Source: Bacteroidota bacterium (lineage in GTDB: Bacteria > Bacteroidota > Bacteroidia > Cytophagales > Cyclobacteriaceae). From it: 64,000 nucleotides of DNA. Below are positions 55,041 to 63,916 of the stretch, in pieces. Location of the stretch: positions 248,001-312,000 of the forward strand of contig JAEYWY010000017.1 in the NCBI GenBank assembly GCA_023428695.1. Reading direction: 5' to 3'. A program made the translations under genes and the position numbers. A model generated the notes under the pieces. That model was not told where the DNA came from. It made no database searches and saw only the letters and a list, made by a program, of their open reading frames with translations. Position 1 is the first letter of the stretch; each line of letters begins with the position of its first letter.

Positions 55041-55889
55041 ATGTTCAGAATCTCCACCGCCGCCATTTTTTTGCTTTTTCTGTTTATAACTGTTCGGGCC
55101 GCGGCCCAAACGGTGAACGTCATGACCTACAACCTCCGGTACGCCACCGAAAACGACGGGGTAAACGCCTGGTCAAAGCGCAAGGAGAAAGTTTTTGAAC
55201 TCATCAAAAAATATGATCCGGACGTTATCGGCGTGCAGGAAGCTTTGATTTCGCAGATCACCGACATTCTGGAAGCCGTTCCTGCCTATGATTATATAGG
55301 AGTGGGCCGCGACGACGGAAAAGAGGGCGGTGAGTACTCGGCAATCCTTTATAAGAAAGATCGGTTTACGATCAACGAATCCAACACATTCTGGCTTTCA
55401 AAAACCCCCGAAACGCCTGGAAGCAAAGACTGGGACGCCGCTATAACTCGAGTCGCCACCTGGGCAAAAATGACCGACAAGAACTCAGGAAGTCAGTTTT
55501 TCATGTTGAACACGCATTTCGATCATATCGGGAAGGTTGCCAGAGAACAAAGTGCCGCGCTGTTGAAAAAGCAGGCAGCGAAAATTGCAGGGAAACTTCC
55601 CGTCATCATCACCGGTGATCTCAACTTTGAGCGAAGCGAGCCCCCTTACCCCGTCATCATGTCACCGAAGTCATTGAAACTGCACGACCCTGCGCCGGAA
55701 AATCCGCCAGGAACGTATTGCACGTTTGTCGTTGACGGACCGGCCTGCACGGCGATTGACTACATCCTGCACACCAGCCAATGGCAGAGTTCTGATTATA
55801 ACGTGATTAACGACAACGACGGCAAACACTATCCATCAGACCATAAGCCTGTGATGGTACAACTGCGCGTCGCCGGCAAGGGCAAGTAG
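55041..55889 (+). CDS. Secreted endonuclease/exonuclease/phosphatase family protein
   Basis: 282 residues from ATG 55041, with a signal peptide (MFRISTAAIFLLFLFITVRAAAQ). The fold motifs are in order: VMTYNLRY, DVIGVQEAL (metal Glu), LNTHFDH, ITGDLNFE and the closing YPSDHKPVMVQL (catalytic Asp-His). The family includes DNases, sphingomyelinases and inositol phosphatases; the substrate is not readable. The frame opens at 54963 but a promoter lies inside that extension. Confidence 0.92.
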   Translation: MFRISTAAIFLLFLFITVRAAAQTVNVMTYNLRYATENDGVNAWSKRKEKVFELIKKYDPDVIGVQEALISQITDILEAVPAYDYIGVGRDDGKEGGEYSAILYKKDRFTINESNTFWLSKTPETPGSKDWDAAITRVATWAKMTDKNSGSQFFMLNTHFDHIGKVAREQSAALLKKQAAKIAGKLPVIITGDLNFERSEPPYPVIMSPKSLKLHDPAPENPPGTYCTFVVDGPACTAIDYILHTSQWQSSDYNVINDNDGKHYPSDHKPVMVQLRVAGKGK

Positions 55890-56012
55890 AAATCGTCCAC
55901 AAGGCATAGTTAGTTTCTTTCAGCACTCGTTTGCATTCAAATTAATCGGACGGGCGTATCGTAAGTTCGCTTCAATTCAGTATTTTGAAATTTTCAGACG
56001 CAGTGTAATCGA

Positions 56013-57461
56013 ATGACATCAGCTGAATTATTCAAACAATACGAAGTCGCACCAGGAACCTGGGATGAAATGAAAGCCCGGGATGAATTCCGAAGCCATT
56101 ACCAACGTGTTCTTGAATACCTTTCACATGTCTCCGGTGAAGAGCTGAACAAAAAAGAAGAACTCGCCAAATCGCTGTTCATGAGTCAGGGCGTAACGTT
56201 CACGGTTTACTCACATGGGGAGGGCATCGAAAAGATTTTTCCGTTTGATATCATTCCGAGAATCATAACCGCAGCAGAATGGACGCACATTGAAACTGGA
56301 ATCCGCCAGCGTCTGAAGGCGTTGAACCTGTTTCTGAGCGATATTTATTCAGAGCAATTCATCATCAAGGATGGCGTCATCCCGGTAGAATTGGTTTACT
56401 CGTGTCCGCATTACATTCGCGAAATGCACGGGCTGAAGGTCCCGCACAACGTTTATATACACATTGCAGGCATTGACCTCATCCGCGATCACGACGGGAC
56501 CTTTTACGTTCTTGAAGACAACCTGCGCACACCGTCGGGCGTATCGTACATGCTTGAGAATCGTGAGATAACCAAACGCATATTTCCGGATCTCATTCCC
56601 CAGAACGGTGTACGGCCGGTCATGCAGTATGCGAATTTATTGCACCGAAACCTCGTTTCACTTTCACCCCGCCCGGTAGCAGACCCGCAGGTCGTTTTAC
56701 TGACACCGGGCATGTACAACTCTGCGTATTTCGAGCACGCCACGCTTGCGCGACTGATGGGAATTGAAATGGTGGAGGGCACCGACCTCGTTGTCGACAA
56801 TCACAAAGTTTACATGAAGACGACGCGCGGTCTGCAGCAGGTTGATGTGATTTACAAACGCGTTGACGATACGTTTCTTGATCCACTCGTCTTCAATCCG
56901 GAAAGTACGCTCGGTGTCTCGGGAATTATGTCAGCGTATCGCAAAGGGAACATCACACTCGTAAACGCTATCGGCAACGGTGTTGCGGACGACAAGGCAA
57001 TTTACCTTTTCGTGCCTGATATGATCAGATACTACCTCAATGAAGAACCTATTCTGAAGAACGTTCCTACTTACCGGATGGAAAATCCCGACGAACGGGA
57101 GTATGCACTGAAGAACATGGACAAACTTGTGATCAAGAAGACAAACGAGTCCGGCGGGTATGGTATGCTTATCGGTAACTCGGCAAGCGAGGATGAGATT
57201 GCCAGGTTCAGCAGGGAAATTGTAGCGCATCCGCGGCAGTACATCGCACAGCCGATTATCAACCTTTCTTCCGCGCCGTGTTTCATCAACGGAAAAATTC
57301 AACCAAGACGAATCGACCTGCGGCCATTTGCGTTGTGCGGTCCACATGGCATCGATATTGTTCCCGGTGGGCTGACGCGGGTTGCATTAAGGGAAGGTTC
57401 TCTTGTAGTTAACTCATCCCAGGGTGGCGGCAGCAAAGACACCTGGGTATTGTCTGATTGA
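56013..57461 (+). CDS. Circularly permuted ATP-grasp protein (CP_ATPgrasp)
   Basis: 482 residues of the circularly permuted ATP-grasp type (formerly DUF404/DUF407). Motifs are LAKSLFMSQGVTFTVYS, FPFDIIPRII, FYVLEDNLRTPSGVSYMLENR, LVNAIGNGVADDKAIYLFVP, the ATP-binding KLVIKKTNESGGYGMLIG and the closing RVALREGSLVVNSSQGGGSKDTWVL. ATP-grasp enzymes couple carboxylates to amines, so a peptide or amide bond-forming role is predicted. It is followed by the alpha-E gene (14 nt) and a transglutaminase. No product is known. Confidence 0.94.
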   Translation: MTSAELFKQYEVAPGTWDEMKARDEFRSHYQRVLEYLSHVSGEELNKKEELAKSLFMSQGVTFTVYSHGEGIEKIFPFDIIPRIITAAEWTHIETGIRQRLKALNLFLSDIYSEQFIIKDGVIPVELVYSCPHYIREMHGLKVPHNVYIHIAGIDLIRDHDGTFYVLEDNLRTPSGVSYMLENREITKRIFPDLIPQNGVRPVMQYANLLHRNLVSLSPRPVADPQVVLLTPGMYNSAYFEHATLARLMGIEMVEGTDLVVDNHKVYMKTTRGLQQVDVIYKRVDDTFLDPLVFNPESTLGVSGIMSAYRKGNITLVNAIGNGVADDKAIYLFVPDMIRYYLNEEPILKNVPTYRMENPDEREYALKNMDKLVIKKTNESGGYGMLIGNSASEDEIARFSREIVAHPRQYIAQPIINLSSAPCFINGKIQPRRIDLRPFALCGPHGIDIVPGGLTRVALREGSLVVNSSQGGGSKDTWVLSD

Positions 57462-57475
57462 TTAATTGACTTCAT

Positions 57476-58411
57476 ATGTTAAGCCGTGTCGCTGATTCAC
57501 TTTTCTGGTTATCGCGTTACATCGAACGTGGTGATAGTATGATGCGTATGTTGAAAACAAACTACGCATCGTCGCAGGACTTAAGCAGCGGATTTACGTG
57601 GAAACCGGTGCTTACCATTTTCAGTGACATGGAGAAGAAGGAGATTGCTGCAATGGAACGAAATGGTCGTGATGTGTTGATATATATGGTCACTGACCGT
57701 GAAAACGGAAATTCAGTCTACAACATAGTTACACGTGCCCGCGAGAACGCGCGTTCTGTACAAGACAACATCACAATTGAGTTGTGGCAATGCCTGAATA
57801 CCTTCTACCACCTTGTAAAGGATGACGCACTTGAACGGAAACTAAGAACGGGAGATCCTGTAACGGTCCTGGATTCATTGATCAAGCAGAACATGATTTA
57901 TTACGGCGTGCTCGAATCCACGATGTTCCGGGGCGAGGGATTTTCTTTCATGAACCTCGGCCATTTTCTGGAACGCGCGCAGCAATCGATTAACCTGCTC
58001 GACGTTAAGTTCAGCGACCTTTCCTACGATCTCGAGAAGACGGCAGATATTACTTATTGGAAGCACTTGCTGTTGTCGATTTCCGGATACAATCTTTACC
58101 TGAAGACGTACAGGTCAGGGTTTGATGCGAGGAATATTCTTCATCAGATTATCTTTAACATGAACTTTCCACGATCGGTTCTGTATTCGCTGCATCACCT
58201 GGAACAAAATTTTGAACAGCTGAAAACACATGTTGATCCGGACAGTTACCATCAGATTAACTTTATGATTGGAAAGCTGCGCAGCAAGATCCAGTATTCC
58301 AATCTCGACCACGTCAGCAAGGTCGGCCTGCACAACTATCTCGTCGGAATAAACGAGGATTTGCAGGCGATAGGAAACGCGCTAAACCAACATTATTTTG
58401 CGTACACTTGA
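57476..58411 (+). CDS. Alpha-E domain protein
   Basis: A 311-residue, all-helical protein (formerly DUF403). It starts MLSRVADSLFWLSRYIERGD, the family hallmark, and later has RENARSVQDNITIELWQCLN and FLERAQQSINLLDVKF. It always travels with CP_ATPgrasp and a transglutaminase-like protein, as here. It has no known enzyme activity; it may be a scaffold or partner of the ATP-grasp enzyme. Middle gene of a three-gene operon. Confidence 0.94.
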   Translation: MLSRVADSLFWLSRYIERGDSMMRMLKTNYASSQDLSSGFTWKPVLTIFSDMEKKEIAAMERNGRDVLIYMVTDRENGNSVYNIVTRARENARSVQDNITIELWQCLNTFYHLVKDDALERKLRTGDPVTVLDSLIKQNMIYYGVLESTMFRGEGFSFMNLGHFLERAQQSINLLDVKFSDLSYDLEKTADITYWKHLLLSISGYNLYLKTYRSGFDARNILHQIIFNMNFPRSVLYSLHHLEQNFEQLKTHVDPDSYHQINFMIGKLRSKIQYSNLDHVSKVGLHNYLVGINEDLQAIGNALNQHYFAYT

Positions 58412-58421
58412 CGCCTGACCC

Positions 58422-59378
58422 ATGCCCAGATTCAAGATACAACACATCACCCGGTACCGGTACGAAAACGCAGTTCGCGACAGCGCGAACCAGATCATGC
58501 TGTTCCCGGTACAAGATGAATACCAGGAAGTGATCAAACACAAACTGCTCATTTCCGGAAATCCATTGATCGAGCAACACGCGGACGTATTCGGCAACCA
58601 GGTTGGAACGTTCACACATCCCCATCCGCATACAGAGTTGAAGATTGACTCAACCTGTGAAGTATTGACGAAAAGGAAACCCGATCCAAAAGACGACACC
58701 GCATCTGAAGCGCAATGGAAACACCTGGAAGCATCGCGATTCGTGTACCCGAATATTGAGTTCCTTCGCCTGGAGGAATTCAACGCATTAAGTGAACTGC
58801 AACAGGTAATGAGCCGCATTCACCAGCCGGACCTGACGCCGTTACAATGCAGCCTGCTTTTTTGCGAGTATGTTTTCCAGGAATTCACATATACGAAAGG
58901 AATTACTACTGTTGATACGACGCTTGATGAAATCTGGAAGCTTCGGTCCGGCGTCTGCCAGGATTTTGCACATATCCTGCTCGCGATGCTGCGATTAAAT
59001 GGTATTCCTGCGCGTTACGTAAGCGGATACATCTGTCCTAATAAAAATGGAATGCGAGGAGAAGGAGCGACACACGCGTGGGTTGAGGCTTTCATTCCGT
59101 TTTACGGATGGCTGGGACTTGATCCAACCAATAACTGTATTGCCAATGACGCGCACGTCCGGCTCGCAGTGGGAAAAAACTATTACGATTGTAGTCCGGT
59201 GCGCGGAACCTATCGCGGCACGAGCCATCATTCGCTCGAAGTATTGGTTACGGTAGGATACGAAGACGGTCAGGTTACACTTCCATCTGAGCCCGCGTTA
59301 GAAAAAGCACCATCGATTGCGAATCCAAACAAGAATTCCTTCCAGAAGTATCAGGAGATGCAGATGCAGCAACAATAG
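58422..59378 (+). CDS. Transglutaminase-like cysteine protease family protein
   Basis: 318 residues. An N-terminal beta domain (Bact_transglu_N, about 1-90: FKIQHITRYRYENAVRDSANQIMLFP) precedes the transglutaminase core. The core has the catalytic Cys in RSGVCQDFAHILLAMLRLNGIPARYVSGY, the His in GEGATHAWVEAF and the Asp in WLGLDPTNN. No signal peptide is visible, so it is likely cytoplasmic. It may hydrolyse or form isopeptide bonds in a product made by the ATP-grasp partner. Its stop is 1 bp from that of the convergent gene. Confidence 0.94.
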   Translation: MPRFKIQHITRYRYENAVRDSANQIMLFPVQDEYQEVIKHKLLISGNPLIEQHADVFGNQVGTFTHPHPHTELKIDSTCEVLTKRKPDPKDDTASEAQWKHLEASRFVYPNIEFLRLEEFNALSELQQVMSRIHQPDLTPLQCSLLFCEYVFQEFTYTKGITTVDTTLDEIWKLRSGVCQDFAHILLAMLRLNGIPARYVSGYICPNKNGMRGEGATHAWVEAFIPFYGWLGLDPTNNCIANDAHVRLAVGKNYYDCSPVRGTYRGTSHHSLEVLVTVGYEDGQVTLPSEPALEKAPSIANPNKNSFQKYQEMQMQQQ

Positions 59379-59379
59379 T

Positions 59380-59718
59380 TCAATAGCGGAACACTTTCCC
59401 TTTGTCGCGCAGCAATTGTTTGACTTCCTTCCAATCAGGGAGCTGATCTGATTCATATGAGTACGTCCTGATTTCCGTGGCTAACGCCGCACTTTTTTTC
59501 ATGGCTTCGAGGTGGGCACCCGATCTGGCGAACTCGCGCAGTGATTTTTGATCTTCCCAGACGGAAAGCGTATAGTGATCATATCCAAACCCGGTATTCT
59601 TCAGGCGTATAAATCCAGGTTGAGTCTTTGTTTGCCGGGAGATAAGCAAACCGTTGTACGAGAGTTCGAAAAACTTCCACAACGACCTTATTCTGATTGA
59701 TGTGATGTTAATGACCAT
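59380..59718 (-). CDS. Monooxygenase-fold (DUF3291/spheroidene monooxygenase-like) protein
   Basis: 112 residues from ATG 59718. It has LSYNGLLISRQTKTQPGFIRLK, then YDHYTLSVWEDQKSLREFARSGAHLEAMKKS and an LPDWKEVKQLL end. This pattern, a dimeric alpha/beta-barrel domain with an (S/T)xW and a GAHxxAM helix, is typical of DUF3291-like and related small monooxygenase-fold proteins. The reaction is unknown. The frame runs up to 59988 inside the YCF48-type gene, which is rejected; the start overlaps that gene by 11 nt, suggesting coupling. Confidence 0.75.
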   Translation of the reverse strand: MVINITSIRIRSLWKFFELSYNGLLISRQTKTQPGFIRLKNTGFGYDHYTLSVWEDQKSLREFARSGAHLEAMKKSAALATEIRTYSYESDQLPDWKEVKQLLRDKGKVFRY

Positions 59719-60754
59719 CCTCATATTTGATAATGCTGATTTTTCCTTTTCCGCCGGCGATAACGACAAGAGATCCCATTCGCGCCTTCCGTACCACATG
59801 AAATGATTTTTCATCAGAGGCAGGAGTCCAATTAATTCCGCCGTCGACAGAAATATCGGTACCTGTCGGACCAGTTGAGATAAGAAAACTATCGTTGAGA
59901 AATTCAACGCATTCGCGATATCCGCGCGTAGGCCGGGTTGGTTTCTTCCACGTTTTGCCGCCATCGTGTGTATAGCTGACATGATCAACGGTCAGGCTAT
60001 CCCGAAGGTAGTCGCCACCAACCACAACACCCTTCCCTTCCCTGAATCCGGAAAACGAAAATATACCTGTTGACGATGCCTCCTGAATCACCGGCGGATT
60101 TTGTGTCTGCCATTTACGACCGCCATCACGCGAAATCCAAAGTCTTGACGTAGTTCCGCCGGTTGTGATTATAACGGTACGTTTATCCGAAAGACGAATG
60201 TTGGTACCGCTTGCTGCAAAAGACGCCTCGCCTTCGTTGAGTCGTGGTGACGTTTTAACGTCTGTCCATGTTTCGCCGCCATCGCGTGTTTCGAGAAGAA
60301 GCATTCGCCCACCGAGGGGATCGCCGTATACCATTCCTTCCTTGTCGTTCCAAAACTCAATCCCATCAAAAAAGGCTGCGGTGTCTTTGTGCGTGTAGAC
60401 CACTTTCCAGTTAGCACCACCATCTGTTGTGATAAGTATGTTCGCGGGTGCACCGGCGTTTGCGATGATCGCGCGGTGTTTATCAAAAGCATAGAGGCTA
60501 CGAAAATCGTATCGTTCAAATCCATTAACCTGATTGAACTTCCACGTATCGCCTCCGTTGACGGACCTGCCTACCCAACCCCTGGTGCCTGCAATCCAGA
60601 CAACACTATCATCAACAACAGAAAGGGCACGAAACGATGCATCGGTTTGTGGCGGGACTTCGCGCCACGAAAGTGATTGCGAGAATACATTGAACGCTGG
60701 AAGAAGCGCGAGAGCGACCAGACAGAAACGACAAGTTCGGATAAGCAAAAGCAT
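59708..60754 (-). CDS. Secreted YCF48/BNR-repeat beta-propeller protein
   Basis: 348 residues with a signal peptide ending PAFNVFSQ. At least five repeats of the kind NGGDTWKFNQVNG, DGGANWKVVY, DGGETWTDVK, DGGRKWQTQN and DGGKTWKKPT, plus DGGINWTPA, form a propeller like the plant YCF48/HCF136 assembly factor and BNR sialidase-type proteins. It lacks the sialidase catalytic residues I can check. It probably binds a partner in the periplasm or outer membrane; role unknown. The gene downstream overlaps it by 11 nt. Confidence 0.85.
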   Translation of the reverse strand: MLLLIRTCRFCLVALALLPAFNVFSQSLSWREVPPQTDASFRALSVVDDSVVWIAGTRGWVGRSVNGGDTWKFNQVNGFERYDFRSLYAFDKHRAIIANAGAPANILITTDGGANWKVVYTHKDTAAFFDGIEFWNDKEGMVYGDPLGGRMLLLETRDGGETWTDVKTSPRLNEGEASFAASGTNIRLSDKRTVIITTGGTTSRLWISRDGGRKWQTQNPPVIQEASSTGIFSFSGFREGKGVVVGGDYLRDSLTVDHVSYTHDGGKTWKKPTRPTRGYRECVEFLNDSFLISTGPTGTDISVDGGINWTPASDEKSFHVVRKARMGSLVVIAGGKGKISIIKYEDGH

Positions 60755-60986
60755 TTAAGTTCCTAAGAGTGCGCATTCAAGATAAAACATTTTTGGCAAC
60801 CGATTGCGAAGCAGGTTTTTGCATTGCCCATTGATGAGATACCCAGACATCTCACCAGTCGGACCACACCCATTTCAGGTTTGTGAACACATCGCGCGAA
60901 ATCATCACCTGCATTAGCCCGCCCTCGCGGGTGTCACTTCTCAGCCGTGGGGCCGGCGGGAGGGAATGGGTCTCGACACACAGAGG
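60755..60986. other. Intergenic region between the YCF48-type gene and dusB
   Basis: 232 bp without a plausible gene. It holds a 6-bp inverted repeat (TGAGAT at 60835-60840, ATCTCA at 60849-60854) and a GC-rich stretch (about 60915-60965, CCCGCC...GGCGGG). No T run follows, so neither is a clear terminator. I see no promoter. Confidence 0.4.
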
Positions 60987-61982
60987 TTACACTGCAATAC
61001 CTTCGCTGACGTATGTGTTGGCTACTTCATCAAGTATCGCAATCACGTCATCATAGGTCGGTGCCTCCACAAGGCGCGTGCGATATGGTTTGAAATCAGG
61101 AAGGCCTTTGAAGTAGTTCGCATAGTGCCGGCGCATTTCGAAAATGCCAACCTTATCCCCTTTCCATTTTATGCTGAAGTCAAGATGTTTCCTGGCAACA
61201 CGAACCCGTTCTGCGATTCCCGGCGGTGGTGTGATCGTTCCGTCTTTGAGGAAGTTTTTGATTTCGGAAAATATCCACGGATAACCAATGCAAGCGCGAC
61301 CGATCATAATACCATCAACGCCGTAACGATTCTTGTACTCGAGAGCTTTCGCGGGTGAATCGATATCGCCGTTTCCAAAAATCGGGATATGCATGCGCGG
61401 GTTCTCCCTGATCTTTGCGATCAATGTCCAGTCGGCGGAGCCCTTATACATCTGAACCCTTGTTCTGCCGTGAACTGTCAACGCTTTGATTCCAATATCC
61501 TGAAGACGTTCTGCAACTTCGACGATGTTTTTAGTTGAATCATCCCAGCCGAGACGCGTCTTCACGGTGACGGGGAGACTGGTACATTTCACAATCTCTT
61601 CGGTCATCTTCACCATTTTAGGTATGTCCTGGAGCAGGGCTGCCCCGGCACCTTTACACGCAACTGCTTTTACAGGACACCCATAGTTGATATCAATAAG
61701 ATCCGGGTTCACACTTTCGGCGATTCGCGCAGATTCCACCATGCTACCAATCTGACCACCGAACAATTGAATCCCAATAGGTCTTTCGTATTCGAAAATA
61801 TCGAGCTTCTGCCGGCTTTTGGCGGCATCGCGAATGAGGCCTTCGGAGGAAATAAATTCGGTATACATCAAGTCGGCGCCGCCATCCTTGCAAACCGCGC
61901 GAAAAGGCGGATCGCTCACATCCTCCATGGGAGCCAGCAGCAGGGGAAATCCCCCGAGTGATATCGTACCTATTTTTACCAT
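60987..61982 (-). CDS. dusB: tRNA-dihydrouridine synthase (DusB-like)
   Basis: A 331-residue flavin enzyme that reduces uridine to dihydrouridine in the tRNA D-loop. The N-terminal TIM barrel has LAPMEDVSDPPFRAVC, DINYGCPVKAVACKGAGAALL (catalytic Cys in the ACKGAGA segment), VTVKTRLGWDD, VHGRTR and FGNGDID. The C-terminal helical domain (about 250-331) binds tRNA. Exact DusA/B/C identity is inferred. A -7 element lies upstream on the minus strand. Confidence 0.95.
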   Translation of the reverse strand: MVKIGTISLGGFPLLLAPMEDVSDPPFRAVCKDGGADLMYTEFISSEGLIRDAAKSRQKLDIFEYERPIGIQLFGGQIGSMVESARIAESVNPDLIDINYGCPVKAVACKGAGAALLQDIPKMVKMTEEIVKCTSLPVTVKTRLGWDDSTKNIVEVAERLQDIGIKALTVHGRTRVQMYKGSADWTLIAKIRENPRMHIPIFGNGDIDSPAKALEYKNRYGVDGIMIGRACIGYPWIFSEIKNFLKDGTITPPPGIAERVRVARKHLDFSIKWKGDKVGIFEMRRHYANYFKGLPDFKPYRTRLVEAPTYDDVIAILDEVANTYVSEGIAV

Positions 61983-62041
61983 TTCGTGCTCAAAGCGGGC
62001 TTTACAAGGGTTTGCGAACGCCTATTCATTATATTAGGGCG

Positions 62042-62049
62042 CAAATTTA
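62042..62049 (-). promoter_or_regulatory. Putative -7 element for dusB
   Basis: Reverse-strand TAAATTTG matches TAnnTTTG, 59 nt before the dusB ATG. No -33 element is evident. Confidence 0.45.
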
Positions 62050-62083
62050 ACTATAAATTACTTCCGCTACACCAGCTGCATTC

Positions 62084-63007
62084 ATGGAGGAAATCAGACC
62101 CAGCAACCGGTTAAGGACGCCAATAGTCTCCATCCTTCTGACGTTGTTGATCTTTTTCGTGGGATTTCAGTTTCTCGGTCCGGCGATTGGTACCGTGATC
62201 GGCCTTTTGGTGTACCCTGGTTCTGAAAGTGAACTCTGGAGGGCACTTCAAAACCCGCTTCAGAATCCCGATACAAAAATCATATTATTAATAATGCAGG
62301 GGTGTGGCGCCCTCATCGGTTTGATCTTGCTCCCCTATTATCTGCTGCGTCGTCAGGAGCGAAGATTATCCGATTTTTTCCAGACACCGCACTTGCGTCC
62401 GGTGATCATTGTTCCGGTGCTTGTTGTTGTGTTCATGGGCGTGAACGCAATATTCATCCATTGGAACAAGGGCATTGAACTGCCATTTGGAGTTGACGAC
62501 TGGGCACGGACGATGGAGGAAAAGCTGGGCGAGATGACTGTATTTATTACACAGTACGACTCTCAGTTTCAGATGTTCCTTGCATTCCTCGTCGTTGTGT
62601 TGCTGCCTGCGATCGGAGAGGAAATTGTATTTCGGGGTATGATTCAGAATGACTTTTATCGCGCGACGCGAAACGCGCATCTTTCAATCTGGATTACCGC
62701 CGTTCTTTTTAGTGCGATACACCTTCAATTCTATGGTTTCGTCCCGCGAATGTTACTCGGCGCACTGTTCGGGTATCTTTACTTCTGGTCGGGAAACCTG
62801 TGGATGCCCGTGCTCGCGCATTTTGTCAACAACGGTTTCACTCTGGTTTCACTTTATCTTTACGACAAGGGCGCCATCGACATCGATATGGAAAATGCCC
62901 AGCCCACCGTGTGGCAGGTTCTGTTTTCGGTGGTTTTCTCGGCTTTTTTGCTGTATGCGTTCAAAAATTTTTACAATAATCAACCGAAAACCGATATTCC
63001 GGATTAA
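62084..63007 (+). CDS. CPBP family intramembrane glutamic endopeptidase
   Basis: 307 residues with about eight membrane helices. The catalytic motifs are GEEIVFRGMIQ (EExxxR), then HLQFYGFVPRMLLGALFGYLYFWSG (FxxxH-like) and HFVNNG (the second H/N motif). This is the ABI/CAAX-type protease family; in bacteria members act in processing of small peptides or in self-immunity, mostly untested. Divergent from dusB, 26 nt upstream of cdsA and probably cotranscribed with it. Confidence 0.92.
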   Translation: MEEIRPSNRLRTPIVSILLTLLIFFVGFQFLGPAIGTVIGLLVYPGSESELWRALQNPLQNPDTKIILLIMQGCGALIGLILLPYYLLRRQERRLSDFFQTPHLRPVIIVPVLVVVFMGVNAIFIHWNKGIELPFGVDDWARTMEEKLGEMTVFITQYDSQFQMFLAFLVVVLLPAIGEEIVFRGMIQNDFYRATRNAHLSIWITAVLFSAIHLQFYGFVPRMLLGALFGYLYFWSGNLWMPVLAHFVNNGFTLVSLYLYDKGAIDIDMENAQPTVWQVLFSVVFSAFLLYAFKNFYNNQPKTDIPD

Positions 63008-63033
63008 TCTACTGAGTTGTCATCCTGAACACT

Positions 63034-63867
63034 GTGAAGCAGAACCTTTCGAAATACAACAACCTGACACAACGGATAATAACGGGACTTCTAGGCGCAG
63101 CCGGTGTAATCGCAGGCGTCGTGCTCGGGCCGTGGACATACTTCGCCGTCTTCTTCCTGATTTGTCTTCTCACACTGCTTGAATTTTACAAGCTCGTCGG
63201 ACTTGATGGTATGGTGCCGTTAAAAGCGTTCGGAACATTCTGCGGGCTCAGCATCTTTACGTTGTCGTTTCTAATTGAAGCGCGACACCTGCCCTACCAT
63301 TTCTACTTCCTGGTTTTTCCGCTCGTTTCGTTTGTGTACATGATCAAACTCTACAAACGGACCGAACGCAAACCGTTCACGAATATCGCCTACACGTTTC
63401 TCGGTTTGTTCTACGTGTCGATGCCGTTTGCATTGTTAAATGCCGCTGCTTTTCACGAGGGCAACTACAACTTTGAGATAATTTTTGGCTGCCTCTTTAT
63501 TCTCTGGGCCAGCGACACAGGTGCGTATTTCGCAGGAACGTTCTTCGGGAAACGGAAACTTTTCGAACGCATTTCACCAAAGAAAAGCTGGGAAGGATTT
63601 TTTGGCGGTGCAGCACTCGCAATGATTTTTGCTTATGGAATAGCGACCTTCTTTCACAGCCTCGCAATGCTTGACTGGCTGATCATCGGTGTTATCATCG
63701 TTGTTGGTGGTACCTTCGGTGACCTGATCGAAAGTCTGCTGAAAAGAAGCATTGAAATCAAGGACTCGGGCGATTCGTTACCCGGACATGGCGGTTTTCT
63801 GGACCGTTTTGACGGATTAATTATCTCCATTCCGTTCATTGTTGCGTACCTGGAATTGACTCAATAA
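63034..63867 (+). CDS. cdsA: Phosphatidate cytidylyltransferase
   Basis: A 277-residue inner-membrane enzyme making CDP-diacylglycerol from phosphatidate and CTP, the entry to phospholipid synthesis. It has about eight helices and the C-terminal family signature: WASDTGAYFAGTFFGKRKLFERISPKKSWEGFFGG, GGTFGDLIESLLKRSIEIKDSGDSLPGHGGFLDRFDG. The start is GTG 63034, with no ATG nearby giving a better N-terminus. It follows the CPBP protease gene. Confidence 0.95.
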   Translation: MKQNLSKYNNLTQRIITGLLGAAGVIAGVVLGPWTYFAVFFLICLLTLLEFYKLVGLDGMVPLKAFGTFCGLSIFTLSFLIEARHLPYHFYFLVFPLVSFVYMIKLYKRTERKPFTNIAYTFLGLFYVSMPFALLNAAAFHEGNYNFEIIFGCLFILWASDTGAYFAGTFFGKRKLFERISPKKSWEGFFGGAALAMIFAYGIATFFHSLAMLDWLIIGVIIVVGGTFGDLIESLLKRSIEIKDSGDSLPGHGGFLDRFDGLIISIPFIVAYLELTQ

Positions 63868-63883
63868 AGATTATTACCTTACA

Positions 63884-63911
63884 CCGGCCCTTACTTTTAC
63901 TATAAGGCCGG
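63884..63911 (+). other. Stable hairpin just before the last gene's start codon
   Basis: CCGGCC(C)TTA (63884-63893) pairs with TAAGGCCGG (63903-63911), one bulged C, 9-nt loop. No T run follows; the start codon begins 5 nt later. It could limit translation start or weakly terminate cdsA transcripts. Confidence 0.5.
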
Positions 63912-63916
63912 AATTA

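Noticed and set aside
59725..59988. N-terminal extension of the monooxygenase-fold gene (202-codon frame)
   Set aside because: The extension runs antiframe through the propeller gene and does not look like protein of that family; the conserved part starts near 59718.
60900..60965. GC-rich stretch as a terminator or small RNA
   Set aside because: The paired segments are imperfect and no T tract follows in either direction.
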